This document shows, in pieces, positions 45,429-56,455 of a stretch of DNA of 64,000 nucleotides. A program made the translations under genes and the position numbers. Under the pieces are notes generated by a model. It was not told the DNA's origin. It worked only from the letters and a program-made list of their open reading frames with translations, and did not search any database. Position 1 is the stretch's first letter. Every line of letters starts with the position of its first letter. Source of the DNA: Annulohypoxylon bovei var. microspora (taxonomy: Eukaryota > Ascomycota > Sordariomycetes > Xylariales > Hypoxylaceae); NCBI GenBank assembly GCA_022836615.1, contig MU405217.1:372001-436000 (forward strand), given 5' to 3'.

Positions 45429-46469
45429 ATGTCCGACCTTATAATCAAGCCCGGATCTTTCGTGCTCGTGACGGGCGTGAACGGATTTATCGGTAGTCAC
45501 ATTGCGGACCAGATATTGCAACATGGCTATCGCGTTCGCGGTACTGTCCGCAGCGCTTCCAGGGATCAATGGGTGAAAGAGCATTTCGAGAAGAAGTACG
45601 GTCCTGGAAATTTCGAATTGGTTGAAGTGCCTGATATGGTAGCGAGTGGAGCCTTCGACGATGCCGTCAAAGGGGTATCTGGTGTTGTGCATGTCGCGAC
45701 ACCCGTGATGGTAAGCCCTAACCCTCACGACGTGATACCTCTTGTTGTGGATAGCACGATACACCTCCTGGAGTCAGCTGCGAAGGAGCCGGGAATAAAA
45801 AGAGTCGTCCTGACCTCTTCTTGCGGGGCGTGTGTGTCTCTTGACGGAACCAAGGTCTTCACAATTGACTCGAACACATGGAACGAGGCCTCCATCGACG
45901 CAGCGTATGCGCCACCACCATATGAAGGCGTGGCACGCGTCGAAAAAGTCTATCACGCGAGCAAGACTAGACAAGAGCAGGAGGCATGGAAGTGGGTGCG
46001 AGAGCACAGCCCATCCTTCATCCTCAACGCGATCGTACCCAACGCCAATTTAGGGCCTCCGATCGATGTAGCTCACCAGGGTTATCGGAGCACGATTAGC
46101 TGGATAAAGACCGCATACGAAAAGGGGGACAAGCTAAAACCAGCCGAAGATTTGCTCGGATTGTGTCCGCAGTACTATGTCGACGTCCGCGACAACGCCG
46201 CGCTGCACGTCGCCGCGCTAGTGTACCCCGATGTAAGAGGCGAGCGCCTGTTCGCCTTTTCTCGTCCTATTAACTTGAACGACATCTTGAAGACCCTGAA
46301 GAAGGTTTACCCAGAGCGCAAGTTTGCCGAGGAGGAGCCTAACCCGGCAACGGAGAGGAGCACGGTTACCAATGAAAGAGCTGAGGAGCTTCTAAAGAGA
46401 TTCATCGGGCACGGGTGGACGAGTTTCGAAGATAGTATCAGGGATACTGCCAAGGGATTGTCTGATTAG
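45429..46469 (+). CDS. NAD(P)-dependent reductase (DFR/GRE2-like)
   Basis: The 346-aa product comes from a single exon. The start is the ATG at 45429; the frame is open for 33 more codons upstream, but this start places the Rossmann strand correctly. The nucleotide motif is VLVTGVNGFIGSH (residues about 12-24). The extended short-chain dehydrogenase active site is present as TSSC (Ser) and YHASKT (Tyr-x3-Lys). VRGTVRS after the second strand is the usual NADPH-binding position of this family. It matches fungal aldehyde or methylglyoxal reductases and dihydroflavonol-4-reductase-like enzymes acting on carbonyl substrates. The exact substrate is unknown. It is next to another Rossmann gene (47085) on the same strand but is not closely similar to it. 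Confidence 0.88.
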   Translation: MSDLIIKPGSFVLVTGVNGFIGSHIADQILQHGYRVRGTVRSASRDQWVKEHFEKKYGPGNFELVEVPDMVASGAFDDAVKGVSGVVHVATPVMVSPNPHDVIPLVVDSTIHLLESAAKEPGIKRVVLTSSCGACVSLDGTKVFTIDSNTWNEASIDAAYAPPPYEGVARVEKVYHASKTRQEQEAWKWVREHSPSFILNAIVPNANLGPPIDVAHQGYRSTISWIKTAYEKGDKLKPAEDLLGLCPQYYVDVRDNAALHVAALVYPDVRGERLFAFSRPINLNDILKTLKKVYPERKFAEEEPNPATERSTVTNERAEELLKRFIGHGWTSFEDSIRDTAKGLSD

Positions 46470-47084
46470 AGATTATCTGGGCAGTATTACGCTTTTCTAG
46501 TTGGTTTGTAATTCGGGATCCTCAGACGGAGATCCTCAGACGGAGATTCTAAAAGCGCCGGAGAAGATAGTTCGCTAATCAGAGTTGAAGTATTATGCCT
46601 CACATGATTTCTAACCAGCTCTAGCTTTGTGATGCTTATGTGATGTTCGCTGACATTTAAGGATATGCGAGGGTAAACGATAGTGAAGTTTGTAGATTGA
46701 AAAGGGAGACGGCATAATACATACGGGTTAAAATATTCCCTGTTTACATAATACAGTCAGCATTGAAAAAGTAAAATGTATAGCGTGTGCGACCTCAAGA
46801 GTGGGGGCAGGGATGGGGAAGTAGGAGCGGGTGTCAAATAATATTGATGAATTGTTGGCCCGGATGGCGTAACCGAGCCATACTTCTCGGCATAACTACG
46901 TAATAGAGTATCGTACCTTCTAGACGTTTAATCATTGCTTAAGAAACTTAACTATAACTAGGTACCTACCTACTTCGCTGAATGAAGTGAAAGCACGGTT
47001 GCTAGAAACCTTCAGTCTTCAACTTTAAGAAACCACACACCTCCCTGATTACCTAATTACTCTTTAGTTTCGAAACTCACGAGA
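46470..47084. other. Spacer between two Rossmann-fold genes
   Basis: It contains a 14-bp direct duplication (GATCCTCAGACGGA, twice at about 46517-46544) and GGTACCTACCTAC near 46963. No gene was seen. Confidence 0.5.
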
Positions 47085-48293
47085 ATGGTTCCCAAGATCT
47101 TCCTGTAAGTGGCAAATAGAAAATCTAAAAATAGTAGAGATGATATAGAAGCTAATTCATCGTAACAGCACTGGCGCTACTGGTATGTACTTAGAACTAG
47201 CCCCCGGGGACAATAAAACGTCTCACGTATGTTCCTCTTACTGAGAGTTGGGAACAAATAGGCTACATCGGCGGTGATGCCCTCTACTCCCTAGTCAAGG
47301 CTCATCCAGACTACGAGTACACTCTTCTCGTGCGAAACGAGGAGCGGGGGAAGCCAGTCGCCGCCGCATACCCCCAGGCCCGCATTGTGTATGGCACGCT
47401 GGATGACGTCGATATCATTGAGAAGGAAGCTGCCGCAGCAGACATCGTAGTCCGTACGTCACTCTAAAAACAGTTCTCCTGAAAGGGAAGGGGGTAATAA
47501 CTGACACTATCTAGATACGGCCGACTCGGCTGACAATGTCCCATCCGCGACTGCGATCACCAAGGGTCTCGCGGCGGGGCACACGGCGGAGAAGCCGGGG
47601 TACTACATCCATCTCTGCGGGACCGGTATCCTGACGTGGTACGATTCGGACAACAAGCGGTACGGGCAAGCACCTCTGCCGGACCAGAAGTACCACGACA
47701 TCGACGACATCGATCGTATCCTCTCTTTGCCGGACACCGCGATCCACCGGGACGTCGATAAGATCGTGCTCGGCGCCAACTCCAACTCCGTTAAGATCCT
47801 AATCGTCGGGCCTCCCACCATCTACGGACAGGGCCGCGGGCCCGTGAACCAGCGCAGCATCCAGGTTCCCATGCTAATCGAGTACACGATCAAGAACGGG
47901 TTCGCCCCGATCCAAGCGCCGGGCCTGACCGAGTGGGACAACGTGCACATCCACGACCTGGGCGACTTCTTCGTGCTGGCCGTGGACACGGCACTAGACC
48001 CTTCCAAGAACAGCAACCCCGAGATCTTCGGGCCCAAGGGATACTTCTTCCTGGAAAACGGCGTGCACCGGTGGGCCGACGTGTCCCGGGCGATCGCCCT
48101 TGAGACCTTTAGACAGAAGCTCATACCAGAGTCTATTGCCAAGGAAATTGATTACCCGAACTTTGGAACGAACTCGAAGAGCGTGGCTGCTAGAGCCAAG
48201 AAGTATCTCGGCTGGACGCCTAAGAGTCCGAGTTTGCCTGATGAGCTTCCCGCGGCTGTGACTTTCGAGGCGAAGAAACTGGGTAAACCTTAA
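47085..48293 (+). CDS. NAD(P)-binding epimerase-like protein
   Basis: Four exons give 334 aa: 47085-47104, 47169-47182, 47262-47453 and 47515-48293. The second exon is only 14 nt. Splicing creates the expected N-terminus MVPKIFLTGATGYIGGDAL, the TGxxGYxG nucleotide-binding motif. The next junction reads VVHTADSADN. The body carries GPPTIYGQGRGPVN and a NVHIHDLGDFFVLAVD strand common to fungal nucleoside-diphosphate-sugar epimerase/NmrA-type proteins. The classical YxxxK is not obvious at the expected site, so catalysis is uncertain. The protein may be a reductase or a redox-sensing regulator. Cytosolic location is likely, as no signal is seen. Confidence 0.85.
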
Positions 48294-48580
48294 GTTTGAG
48301 GCAAGGGAATGTTGCGCTGTCGATTGCTTGCGTCCTACGCGTTAGTAGCGTGTCTTAAAATGGCCTTCTGATGACGGGTAAGGCACGAAGGTGTTAGGTT
48401 ATATGCATGCATAGCACGATGCGTTCTTTAGCCCATTGGCCTGAATTTAATGCTCCAATTTATCATGAACTGTATCCATTCTGTAGTCGTCATTCTCGTT
48501 TTAGTCGTTATGCCATCCAAACCATGTCCTATTTCCAAGTGATGCGTGTCTCATATCCTTTTCATATCCATTGCTCATAA

Positions 48581-51420
48581 TCAAGGGTATTCGATGTCCA
48601 AGTAAATCTTGACTTCGACCTCGTTGCTCCAACCGGCTTCGAGACCCATTTCCTTCCATGCCGTTTCGATGTCGATGTTTAATACGTGATCACTATCCGC
48701 ATTAATTGCGACCGTGTGAGGGGGAATCGGCTGGCCCTGAATAGTGACCATGAAATCCCGCTCGATCGACATGTCGGGAAGACTCGAGATATATATCCCT
48801 TTAAGATCGGTTAGCGCCAGACTTACCTTTTATACATTCTAAAGGAATTAGACTTACCAAGAACCCCCAAAGCTTTAAGCCGCGTATCCAAGAACGCCTT
48901 ACTAGTATGGAGTAGATCAAACTCATATGAAGTGATGGCGGCGGCCCCCGTCATTTTCCCGATGAGCCCCATATTGGCGGTATAAACCTTACCGTTCGTC
49001 TCGCTATTGAATTGCGTTACCGGGAATGCCGTCAAGATATCGTAGCCTCGAACATCTAGCGACACCCCAAAATCGGCGGTTGGCCTATTGGGTTTCAGGG
49101 TAGGCGTGACGAGGCCGCTGCGATGTGCTCGTACAACGTACTCTAGCGACTGGTCAACACCCGGGAAGTTCGTAAGCGATATGATCTCTCTTAAGAATCG
49201 CTGAGAAATATTGAAGACGCCTAACATCGGGGTTCCTGTCTCGGCTCTTCCGTGGTAACTCCCGATTTTGAGGACGACGGGCTCGTCATAGCTCGTGTAG
49301 GGATCGATGCTCTTACCCAACACGCTAGGCCTGAATATGACGGTCTTCCCCCGGGGCGTCTTTCCTGTCATCTGATTGATGAGGTCGATATTATGCTTTC
49401 CCGGGACATCGGTGATGTAGATCGGTCCCCCACTTAGACACCGTGCGGCAGCGTGGAAACCCGCAAATTCGTGGTCGGTCTGAAACATATCCCAATCCGG
49501 CAAGATGTTTAAATGTTGGGTAAGTAGGGTGTTGTGAGCATTGGCAAAAAGATGCCATGCGTGCGATTCTGGAATATCGGGATAGAAATCATCGGAGTTT
49601 CGCACAAGCATAGGTGGCCTGTTACGTGGAAGTTGCTGGTGGAATAGAAGTTGCGGCGCCTGCGACATGCACGAGATAGCTTTGATACTGAAGTGTCTCA
49701 GAGCTGATATCATCCAGCTATCGAGGTATGTTTCAGTGAGCTCCCGGCGTAGTTTGGAAGATACCCAAGTATCTACCATGTATTGTACGTCCGTCTTAAC
49801 GCCGTCGATCCCACAGTCCGACAAGAACCTATAGAACTCATCGTAGAATTTGCCGACATCTTCTTTCGCGATAACGGTCATGGGACCATTGAGATTAGAA
49901 TCTTCTCGGTCAACTTGGACTGTTTTATACGTCTTTGCAAGACCACTATCGCTCGAGATCCCTCCCCAATATCCCAGCAGAGCGTGCCATACAGCTACGT
50001 GTTGAATGCTAGGGTGTGTTGAGCGGATGCGAGAAACTACATCTTTGAGTCCATTAGGAAATGCATTGGGCTCCGCCTCGAATCCCTTCCAGCCATATTG
50101 ATATTGATCCTGGCCTTGGTAATCAATATCTTGCCAATTGTCGTCAATGATAAGGCTGCTAATGTTGATCTGATCTTTTGCTAACGCCTGAACAGCATTG
50201 ATGATCTTCTCGTCCGTTAAGCGTTGGCCTAAAGCATTCCAGGTACCTATATATGTGTTAGATTGGATTCAAGACGAGAATTTAAGAGATTTCTCACAGT
50301 ATCCCAATCCATCATACCAGTTTTCATACCATTCAGGCTTGACATCAAGACTCAGACTGGCAAGCTCGCCGGTGAATTCGTCCAGGGAGTCCGCAGTAGC
50401 GAAGACAACGGTTCGTGCGTGGTACATCACAGCTGCTATGGTACTTTCAAAATCATTCCCAACCGCAGCTAAAACTAAACCAGATGACTCGACATCGTCA
50501 TCATTACGAATCTATAAATATAATATGAGACATTTATCATCGAATGAACTGCGTTGAGGGTTCATATTTTTACTTACATGCAATTTTACAGAGCCCGACT
50601 CTGAGCTACGAAGGAGGGTGGTCACATTATCAGGTCCGCTAACACCTAATAACACTAAGTGTTGTCCTTCATCGCTCAAGAACGAGCACATAACAGCATC
50701 CTTGTCTAGACTGAACGGACCGCTACCATGTCTAGGACCAAGCCATGGAGAACCGTGTCGAACTAGAGCAAAATATCTACAGTCGGTCAGCTTCACGACC
50801 GCAATGGACATCAACAATAGCGGTGTGGATAATGTTGGCATTATGGCTTACCGCAAAGCGCCACCCCATGGAGTTCCAAGATCGACATCACTATAGGCAG
50901 AGTGGTCATCTTCAGCTGGACTAACGCTTGCTTTTATAGTCCAAAGTTGGGTATTGAGAGTTTGGCTCGTTGCCGTATTAACTCTCAACTCCGGGTTTAG
51001 CTCATGAATTATGTTTGAGAGACTGGTATCCATCGTGATGAGTGGATTTGCTGGGTTGACTAAGACCACCCCATCAGTTGAGTCTGATATCTCGCGACAC
51101 CACTTCCAAGGTTGATTATGGGCATTGCGGAATTTGAGAGTGAAATTCATCAAAGATGAGACGGAGAAGGATGCACTGAAGTATAATAGAGTTTCTGACT
51201 CCTTAACAGTCTGGAGTGATAGTAGAGAATGGCCAGTGGGGATGGGCTTCAGCAGCGTCTCCGTCCAATCATCATCAGTTGAGGAATGCCAAACGGCAAC
51301 CTCCCAAAGATCATCCGCAAGATCATTGTCTACTGCTAAGAGGGCAGTGAATTGAAAATCCTGGTCCTTGAGCTGAGTAACCTGGCCAAGAGGTGGAAAA
51401 CTTGATATATTGACCTCCAT
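48581..51420 (-). CDS. GH36/raffinose-synthase-type glycosidase
   Basis: Five exons give 862 aa: 51420-50852, 50776-50578, 50511-50298, 50246-48858 and 48798-48581. The start is the first ATG (MEVNISSFPPLGQV). The N-terminal beta domain runs to about residue 300. The catalytic barrel includes WNALGQRL, SLIIDDNWQ, GIDGVKTDVQ (nucleophile Asp near 480) and RCLSGGPIYITDVPG (acid/base Asp near 607). The C-terminal beta domain has FMVTIQGQPIPPHTV. This is the raffinose synthase/alkaline alpha-galactosidase (Sip1-like) family, which hydrolyses or transfers alpha-galactosyl groups. No signal peptide is seen, so the enzyme is intracellular. In fungi it probably degrades galactosides (inference). The last intron uses an AAG acceptor. 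Confidence 0.9.
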
Positions 51421-52012
51421 TTTGATGGTCGGAACGGCGGATTTGGAATATAAACCACCCTTCACCTCTGGACACGGATGTAGGGAAGCTCTTCCATTTT
51501 ATTGGATAATAGAGATTTTTAGATAGTTCAAAGAACGACGGTCCTTTGGGCAAGAATAATAATTTTTTTAAGAATATAATAAGATATAATACGAATAGTT
51601 ATATATTATAACTTAATAGCTGATGAAAGTGGTACGATGTAGGTGAAGTAAATTAAAGTGAAATTCAATACGTAGGTAGGTATGTACCTAAGTATTCGTA
51701 CCTAAAGAATTGAAGCCGAACTAGCCCCATAACCCAAAAAAGATGTTAGCCAATCAACGATTGATTATTTCATCATTAGAGATGCACAGCCATAAATCCA
51801 TGACGCTAGCCGGAATTTAGCGGAGAGGCGGTTTGAAAAGTGTGTGGCTTGCGTCTGGGGTTCGGGGGTTCCCACCGACCGACCGCACGTCGACGCCTCA
51901 GGCCAATCCAAAATTTGAGCTTTCCAAGCCGAAACCGAACCATCTCAATATTCCACCATCAAACCGCTCACTACCACTCCCCGTTAATTCACCCTCCCAA
52001 CGCAACACCCTA
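51421..52012. other. Divergent promoter region
   Basis: This lies between the glycosidase (-) and MPP-beta (+) genes. The middle (51540-51720) is very AT-rich with GTAGGTAGGTATGTACCTA. The 3' part is CT/CA-rich and leads into the MPP-beta start. Confidence 0.5.
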
Positions 52013-53690
52013 ATGGCGTCTAGGAGACTTACTCTCAGCCTCGCGCAGGGCATGCGCAGCCGTGCTGCCAATTCTTTCGTACGACCATTGAGGAGAGGTT
52101 TCGCTACACCTGTGGCGTCTCCCATAGGCGCGAAGACCCAGACCACAACTTTGAAGAATGGTCTAACGGTACACTTCAGACACCCAATTGGCTTGACCAA
52201 TACTTGCCAAACCTAAGTCTAACGATATATAAATAGGTTGCGACCGAATACTCGCCATGGGCGCAGACCTCGACGGTGGGAGTTTGGATTGATGCTGGTT
52301 CGAGAGCCGAGACGGATGAGACGAGTGGCACCGCACATTTCCTAGAGCACCTGGCCTTCAAGGTATTTATAGGAATCGACCTTGAAAAAACATTCAGTTT
52401 TCTTACGCTCTCTCTCTAGGGCACTCAAAAACGAACCCAACACCAACTAGAACTCGAGATCGAGAATATGGGTGGCCACCTCAACGCTTATACCTCGGTG
52501 CGTGAAATACGATAGATACGATTAACGATACCACAACTTTTAACTAACTCATAATTTAGCGTGAGAGCACTGTATATTTCTCTAGAGCATTTAACTCCGA
52601 TGTTCCTCAGTGCGTCGACATCCTTGCCGATATTCTTCAGAATTCCAAACTTGAGCCCTCTGCGATCGAACGAGAGCGCGACGTCATTCTACGAGAATCA
52701 GAGGAAGTTGAGAAGCTGATGGACGAAGTTGTCTTTGACCACCTCCACGCCACTGCCTACTCACATCAACCTCTAGGCCGCACTATCCTTGGTCCCCGGC
52801 AGAACATCCGTGACATCACCCGAACAGAGCTTGATAGCTACATCAAGACCAACTACACAGCCGACCGCATGGTTCTTGTCGGTGCTGGTGGTATCCCCCA
52901 CGACAAGCTTGTTGAACTCGCCGAGAAGAACTTCTCCAAACTCCCTACTACGTCACCACACAACGAGGCCTACGTCTTATCTAAGCGAAAGCCCAACTTC
53001 ATCGGATCCGAGGTTCGAATCCGAGATGACACCATCCCTTCCGCCCACATCGCTCTTGCTGTCGAGGGTGTAAGCTGGGGTGATGAGGATTACTTCACTG
53101 CTTTAGTTACGCAGGCTATCGTCGGCAACTATGACAAGGCCCTAGGTAGCGCACCTCACCAAGGAAGCAAGCTGAGCTCATTCGTTCACAACAATGACCT
53201 TGCCAGCAGTTTTATGAGCTTCTCCACAAGCTACAGCGACACTGGGTAAGTTGAACTCGGATATTTCATGTTTTTAAAGGTCAATATTAATGAATTATAT
53301 AGTCTATGGGGTATCTATCTAGTGAGCGACCAACTCACCCGTCTCGACGACCTAGTCCACTTCACCCTCCGAGAATGGTCCCGCCTTTCTAGCGACGTCA
53401 CCGACTCCGAGGTTGAACGAGCAAAGGCGCAACTAAAGGCCGCCATCCTCCTCTCCCTTGACAGCACATCCGCCGTCGCCGAGGACATCGGCCGACAACT
53501 GGTCACGACAGGCCGCCGGATGAACCCGGGTGAGATTGAGCGCGTGATCGACCGCATCACGGAGAAGGACGTGATGAACTTCGCCAACCGCAAGCTCTGG
53601 GACCAGGACGTGGCCATCAGCGCCGTTGGCAGCGTCGAGGGTCTGCTCGACTACCAACGCATCCGCAACGACATGAGCCGAAACTTCTAG
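52013..53690 (+). CDS. Mitochondrial processing peptidase beta subunit
   Basis: Five exons give 477 aa: 52013-52168, 52237-52362, 52420-52497, 52560-53245 and 53303-53690. The N-terminus is a basic presequence (MASRRLTLSLAQGMRSRAA, RRGFATP). The M16 metallopeptidase motif HFLEH is at residues 86-90, within TAHFLEHLAFKGT. EIENMGGHLNAYTSRE and the RERDVILRESEEVEK helix carrying the distal Zn-binding Glu follow. The conserved YTADRMVLVGAGG is also present. With MPP-alpha this subunit removes matrix-targeting presequences. All splice joins keep family residues intact. Expected length is normal. Confidence 0.95.
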
Positions 53691-54778
53691 GCGCGGGATA
53701 CAACGACAAAACTTACACTACATTCAAGTGATTGGGAAAAGGCACGCCGCCGTGGTTGGCAGCTGCGGCTTTTTTAAAGGGGGGAGGACAAGGCACAAAG
53801 AAGAAACCCGGTCATAGAGTGTACCGATAACTGATAATCACACGCTTAGTTGTACCATACATAAAGATTTCTCTTTTTAAGTTTCGCCCTGAGAGTGGTC
53901 TTGTGATGTCTTAACAGTGTAACTTAGACTTGTATGCCCCTATGTGTCTTCAGTTGGGATGGCATAGCATGCTAGATCCTAATGATGGGAGGTCAGTTTT
54001 ATCATGGTCCTGATAGGTGTGCCTATTACTATAGCTCTCGCCTCATCTCAAATTTACCTCCTTTGCTTAAGGACAACATGAAGGTGATTCTTATCCATTC
54101 ATTCAACTAAGGATCAAGTTGACAAACCTAGAATAGGAACATTAGTAGTCTTCTAAGATCAAGTCACTCGCATTAGATTGGGGAACCAATGGGAGAAATG
54201 AGTTCTTGCGATTATCTGGGGAAACTAAGTACAAAGTCTGAGCAAGCATATCCATCGCTATTATCCCCCCAATCATCATTGCGTCCTATGTCGTTTTTTT
54301 CGGGGGGGCCTTTTTTTCTTCTTTTTTTCTCGTACCAAGTCTGTGGTCAATCTGTTAACCGCGATCTAGCTATTCTTCGCGATAAAATCTCTGGTTAGGC
54401 ACACACCGATATTCATGCGATGGGGGATTAATACCACCTATTATATATTTACAGCAGAGCATGATACCGAGGAAACGCGGGATAGAGTGCCTTTTCACTC
54501 AGGGATACAAGGTCAAACCCGGCGGGGTCCTGTTTGCCATTAACAAAACCTCCGCCTCAATAGATCCTCACAATACCATGGTCACGGTCATTGGGCCGCA
54601 GCTTTGGGTTATTTGTACCTGTATTATATCCTAGAAGAAATGCCATTACTGCCGTCGCGGAATGTCTCTATCACGTGGTATATGGATAGTACGTATAGAA
54701 AGTGGTATCGAATCGGAACATAACCCTCCACCCCCGAAAAAGAACGTTCGCAATCCCTAATAAAAGCCCGTCGCGCCA
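53691..54778. other. Convergent 3' region
   Basis: This is the spacer between MPP-beta (+) and the acyltransferase (-). A T-rich and G-rich tract lies at 54293-54330 (T7, G7, T7, T7). A 58-codon + frame near 54461 and a 69-codon + frame near 54189 have no recognisable features. Confidence 0.5.
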
Positions 54779-56455
54779 TCACATTCCTTTTGAATCGATA
54801 AACTCGTACCCCTGCGAAGCCACGAAATGGTGAGCCAGATAAGTATACTCCGTATCCATCTCCTCCTGGACCCTCCTCCAGAGGCCCCTCTTCAGCGTCC
54901 CGGACAACCAGTAATTCCCAGCAGCGTCCTTGCCCACGATCGGGAACGAGTTCCTCGTCGGGATCCCGTCGGCTAGGCCATTGGGCTGGATATACGACGG
55001 TCTGCCGATCTTGTTCGCGCGCCGGGCCGGGTCGATCCCGGGCCGCACCACCGCGGCCGAGAAGTCCGTCTCGAAGAACTTGGCCTTGCTCCAGTTCGAC
55101 ACCATGACGGGCGCCATCTTGGAGTCGCCGTACACCGCCGTCTTCCCCCTCTTGCCCGCCGACAGGTCCACCGCCGCGCGCGCCTCGACCTGTTGCCGCG
55201 TGCCCTGCTCGGCGATAGACCGGCGCACGGCCGCCGCCGTATGTCCGAGAGGCTTAGTAAACAGATCGTGCATCGAGACGAACGCGTACACGCCGGCCAC
55301 GGCGTTGCCCACGTACGCATGCGTCGGGGGCAGCAGATCCTTCGCAAGCACGGAGCGCATGCCGAACGCGTTCATGATGGAGACCTCCCTGTCCGTGCGC
55401 CTCAGCGGCAGCATGGCCAAGCGCGTGATCCAGCTAGACAAGACGTCGCCCTCGCTCACGAACGGCCTCGCCTTCTCGTCGCCGCCGCCGTAGCCGTCGT
55501 CGCTAAACGGCGGCTGCTGGGCGGCGAGGTACTCGAGCGCGCCGCGGTGCAGGCTGCGGACGTGGGGGGCGGGCACGCAGACCATACGAGTCTCCTCGCC
55601 GCGGGCCCAGAGCAGCGTGGTCCACAGGTACGAGACGGCGAAGACGAGGGCCTGGAGCGGGGACAGGCGGCGGTGGGCCAGCACGTACGGCTCCTCGGGG
55701 CGGGAGCCGAGCGGCGCGAGCGGGTCCCGCGCGACGCCGTGCAGCGGCTTGACGGCGCCGTCGCGGCCCTCGAGCACGGCCACCCACGCGTCGAGCAGCG
55801 CGCGCCGCCCCATCGCGTCCAGCAGCGTGTGCGGCCACGACAGCGACACCACCGTCGCGTCCGCGAACGACACCACGTGCAGGCTCAGCTGCGGCAGGTC
55901 CGAGCGCAGGTAGTCGGCGAGCCGCCGCGGCGCCCCCCACCGCCGCAGCAGCGGCGCGTAGTCCTCGGGGTCGCTGAGCACCGTCGGCTTGGCCGTCGGC
56001 CGCGGCAGGCGGCTGCCCGTCGGGTGCCTGTGGATCTCGACGTCGTGGCCGACGTGCGAGTAGGTGAAGGCCGGCCGCTTCTCGTCGAAGACCTTCGGGA
56101 TGTGATATTCCAGTCTGCCGTTGGTCTGCAAGTCATGCCTTAGTGTTAGTTTCAGTTCACTGGGGCCCAGATCCCTGGACGATCGTCTATCTAGAAAGGG
56201 GAAGGGAGCGGGGCGTACGTTGAGCCTCAGCCTACCGCCTAGCTTGCGCCAGTCACGGCGGCTTAGGAGCTTCTCTAGGGATAGGCGTAGTTTGTCTGGG
56301 TCGAGCACGTCGTCGAACCGCATCGTGAACTCGACGATGACCTTCCTAGTGAGAGGCGTGTCATCGTAGCGGTGGAGTGGGATGACCGTGTCCGACGGTA
56401 TCATCGGCGGCGGTCTCCTGTCCTCCTTCTTGTTGCTAGAGAGTAGGTTTCCCAT
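54779..56455 (-). CDS. BAHD-like acyltransferase with in-phase intron
   Basis: The active-site motif HTLLDAMG (HxxxD, His about 178 after splicing) in a 527-aa protein matches fungal transferase-family (BAHD/trichothecene 3-O-acetyltransferase-like) enzymes. These acylate alcohols or amines from acyl-CoA. The region is a single open frame of 558 codons. However, 56218-56126 has every feature of a 93-bp intron (GTACGC, CTAACACTAAG, TTGCAG). Removing it gives the conserved GGRLRLN-TNGRLEYHIP join, so exons are 56455-56219 and 56125-54779. The gene is very GC-rich with GC-ending codons. The canonical C-terminal DFGWG motif appears degenerate as KFFETDFSAA. Substrate is unknown. Confidence 0.85.
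   Translation of the reverse strand: MGNLLSSNKKEDRRPPPMIPSDTVIPLHRYDDTPLTRKVIVEFTMRFDDVLDPDKLRLSLEKLLSRRDWRKLGGRLRLNVRPAPFPFLDRRSSRDLGPSELKLTLRHDLQTNGRLEYHIPKVFDEKRPAFTYSHVGHDVEIHRHPTGSRLPRPTAKPTVLSDPEDYAPLLRRWGAPRRLADYLRSDLPQLSLHVVSFADATVVSLSWPHTLLDAMGRRALLDAWVAVLEGRDGAVKPLHGVARDPLAPLGSRPEEPYVLAHRRLSPLQALVFAVSYLWTTLLWARGEETRMVCVPAPHVRSLHRGALEYLAAQQPPFSDDGYGGGDEKARPFVSEGDVLSSWITRLAMLPLRRTDREVSIMNAFGMRSVLAKDLLPPTHAYVGNAVAGVYAFVSMHDLFTKPLGHTAAAVRRSIAEQGTRQQVEARAAVDLSAGKRGKTAVYGDSKMAPVMVSNWSKAKFFETDFSAAVVRPGIDPARRANKIGRPSYIQPNGLADGIPTRNSFPIVGKDAAGNYWLSGTLKRGLWRRVQEEMDTEYTYLAHHFVASQGYEFIDSKGM

Noticed and set aside
45429..48293. Biosynthetic gene cluster built on the two Rossmann genes
   Set aside because: No polyketide synthase, NRPS, terpene cyclase or P450 is nearby. 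The flanking genes are housekeeping or unrelated.
55193..56143. Long + strand frame of 316 codons
   Set aside because: It lies antisense to the GC-rich acyltransferase. It is Arg/His/Ala-rich nonsense with no motif and is explained by the codon bias of the opposite strand.
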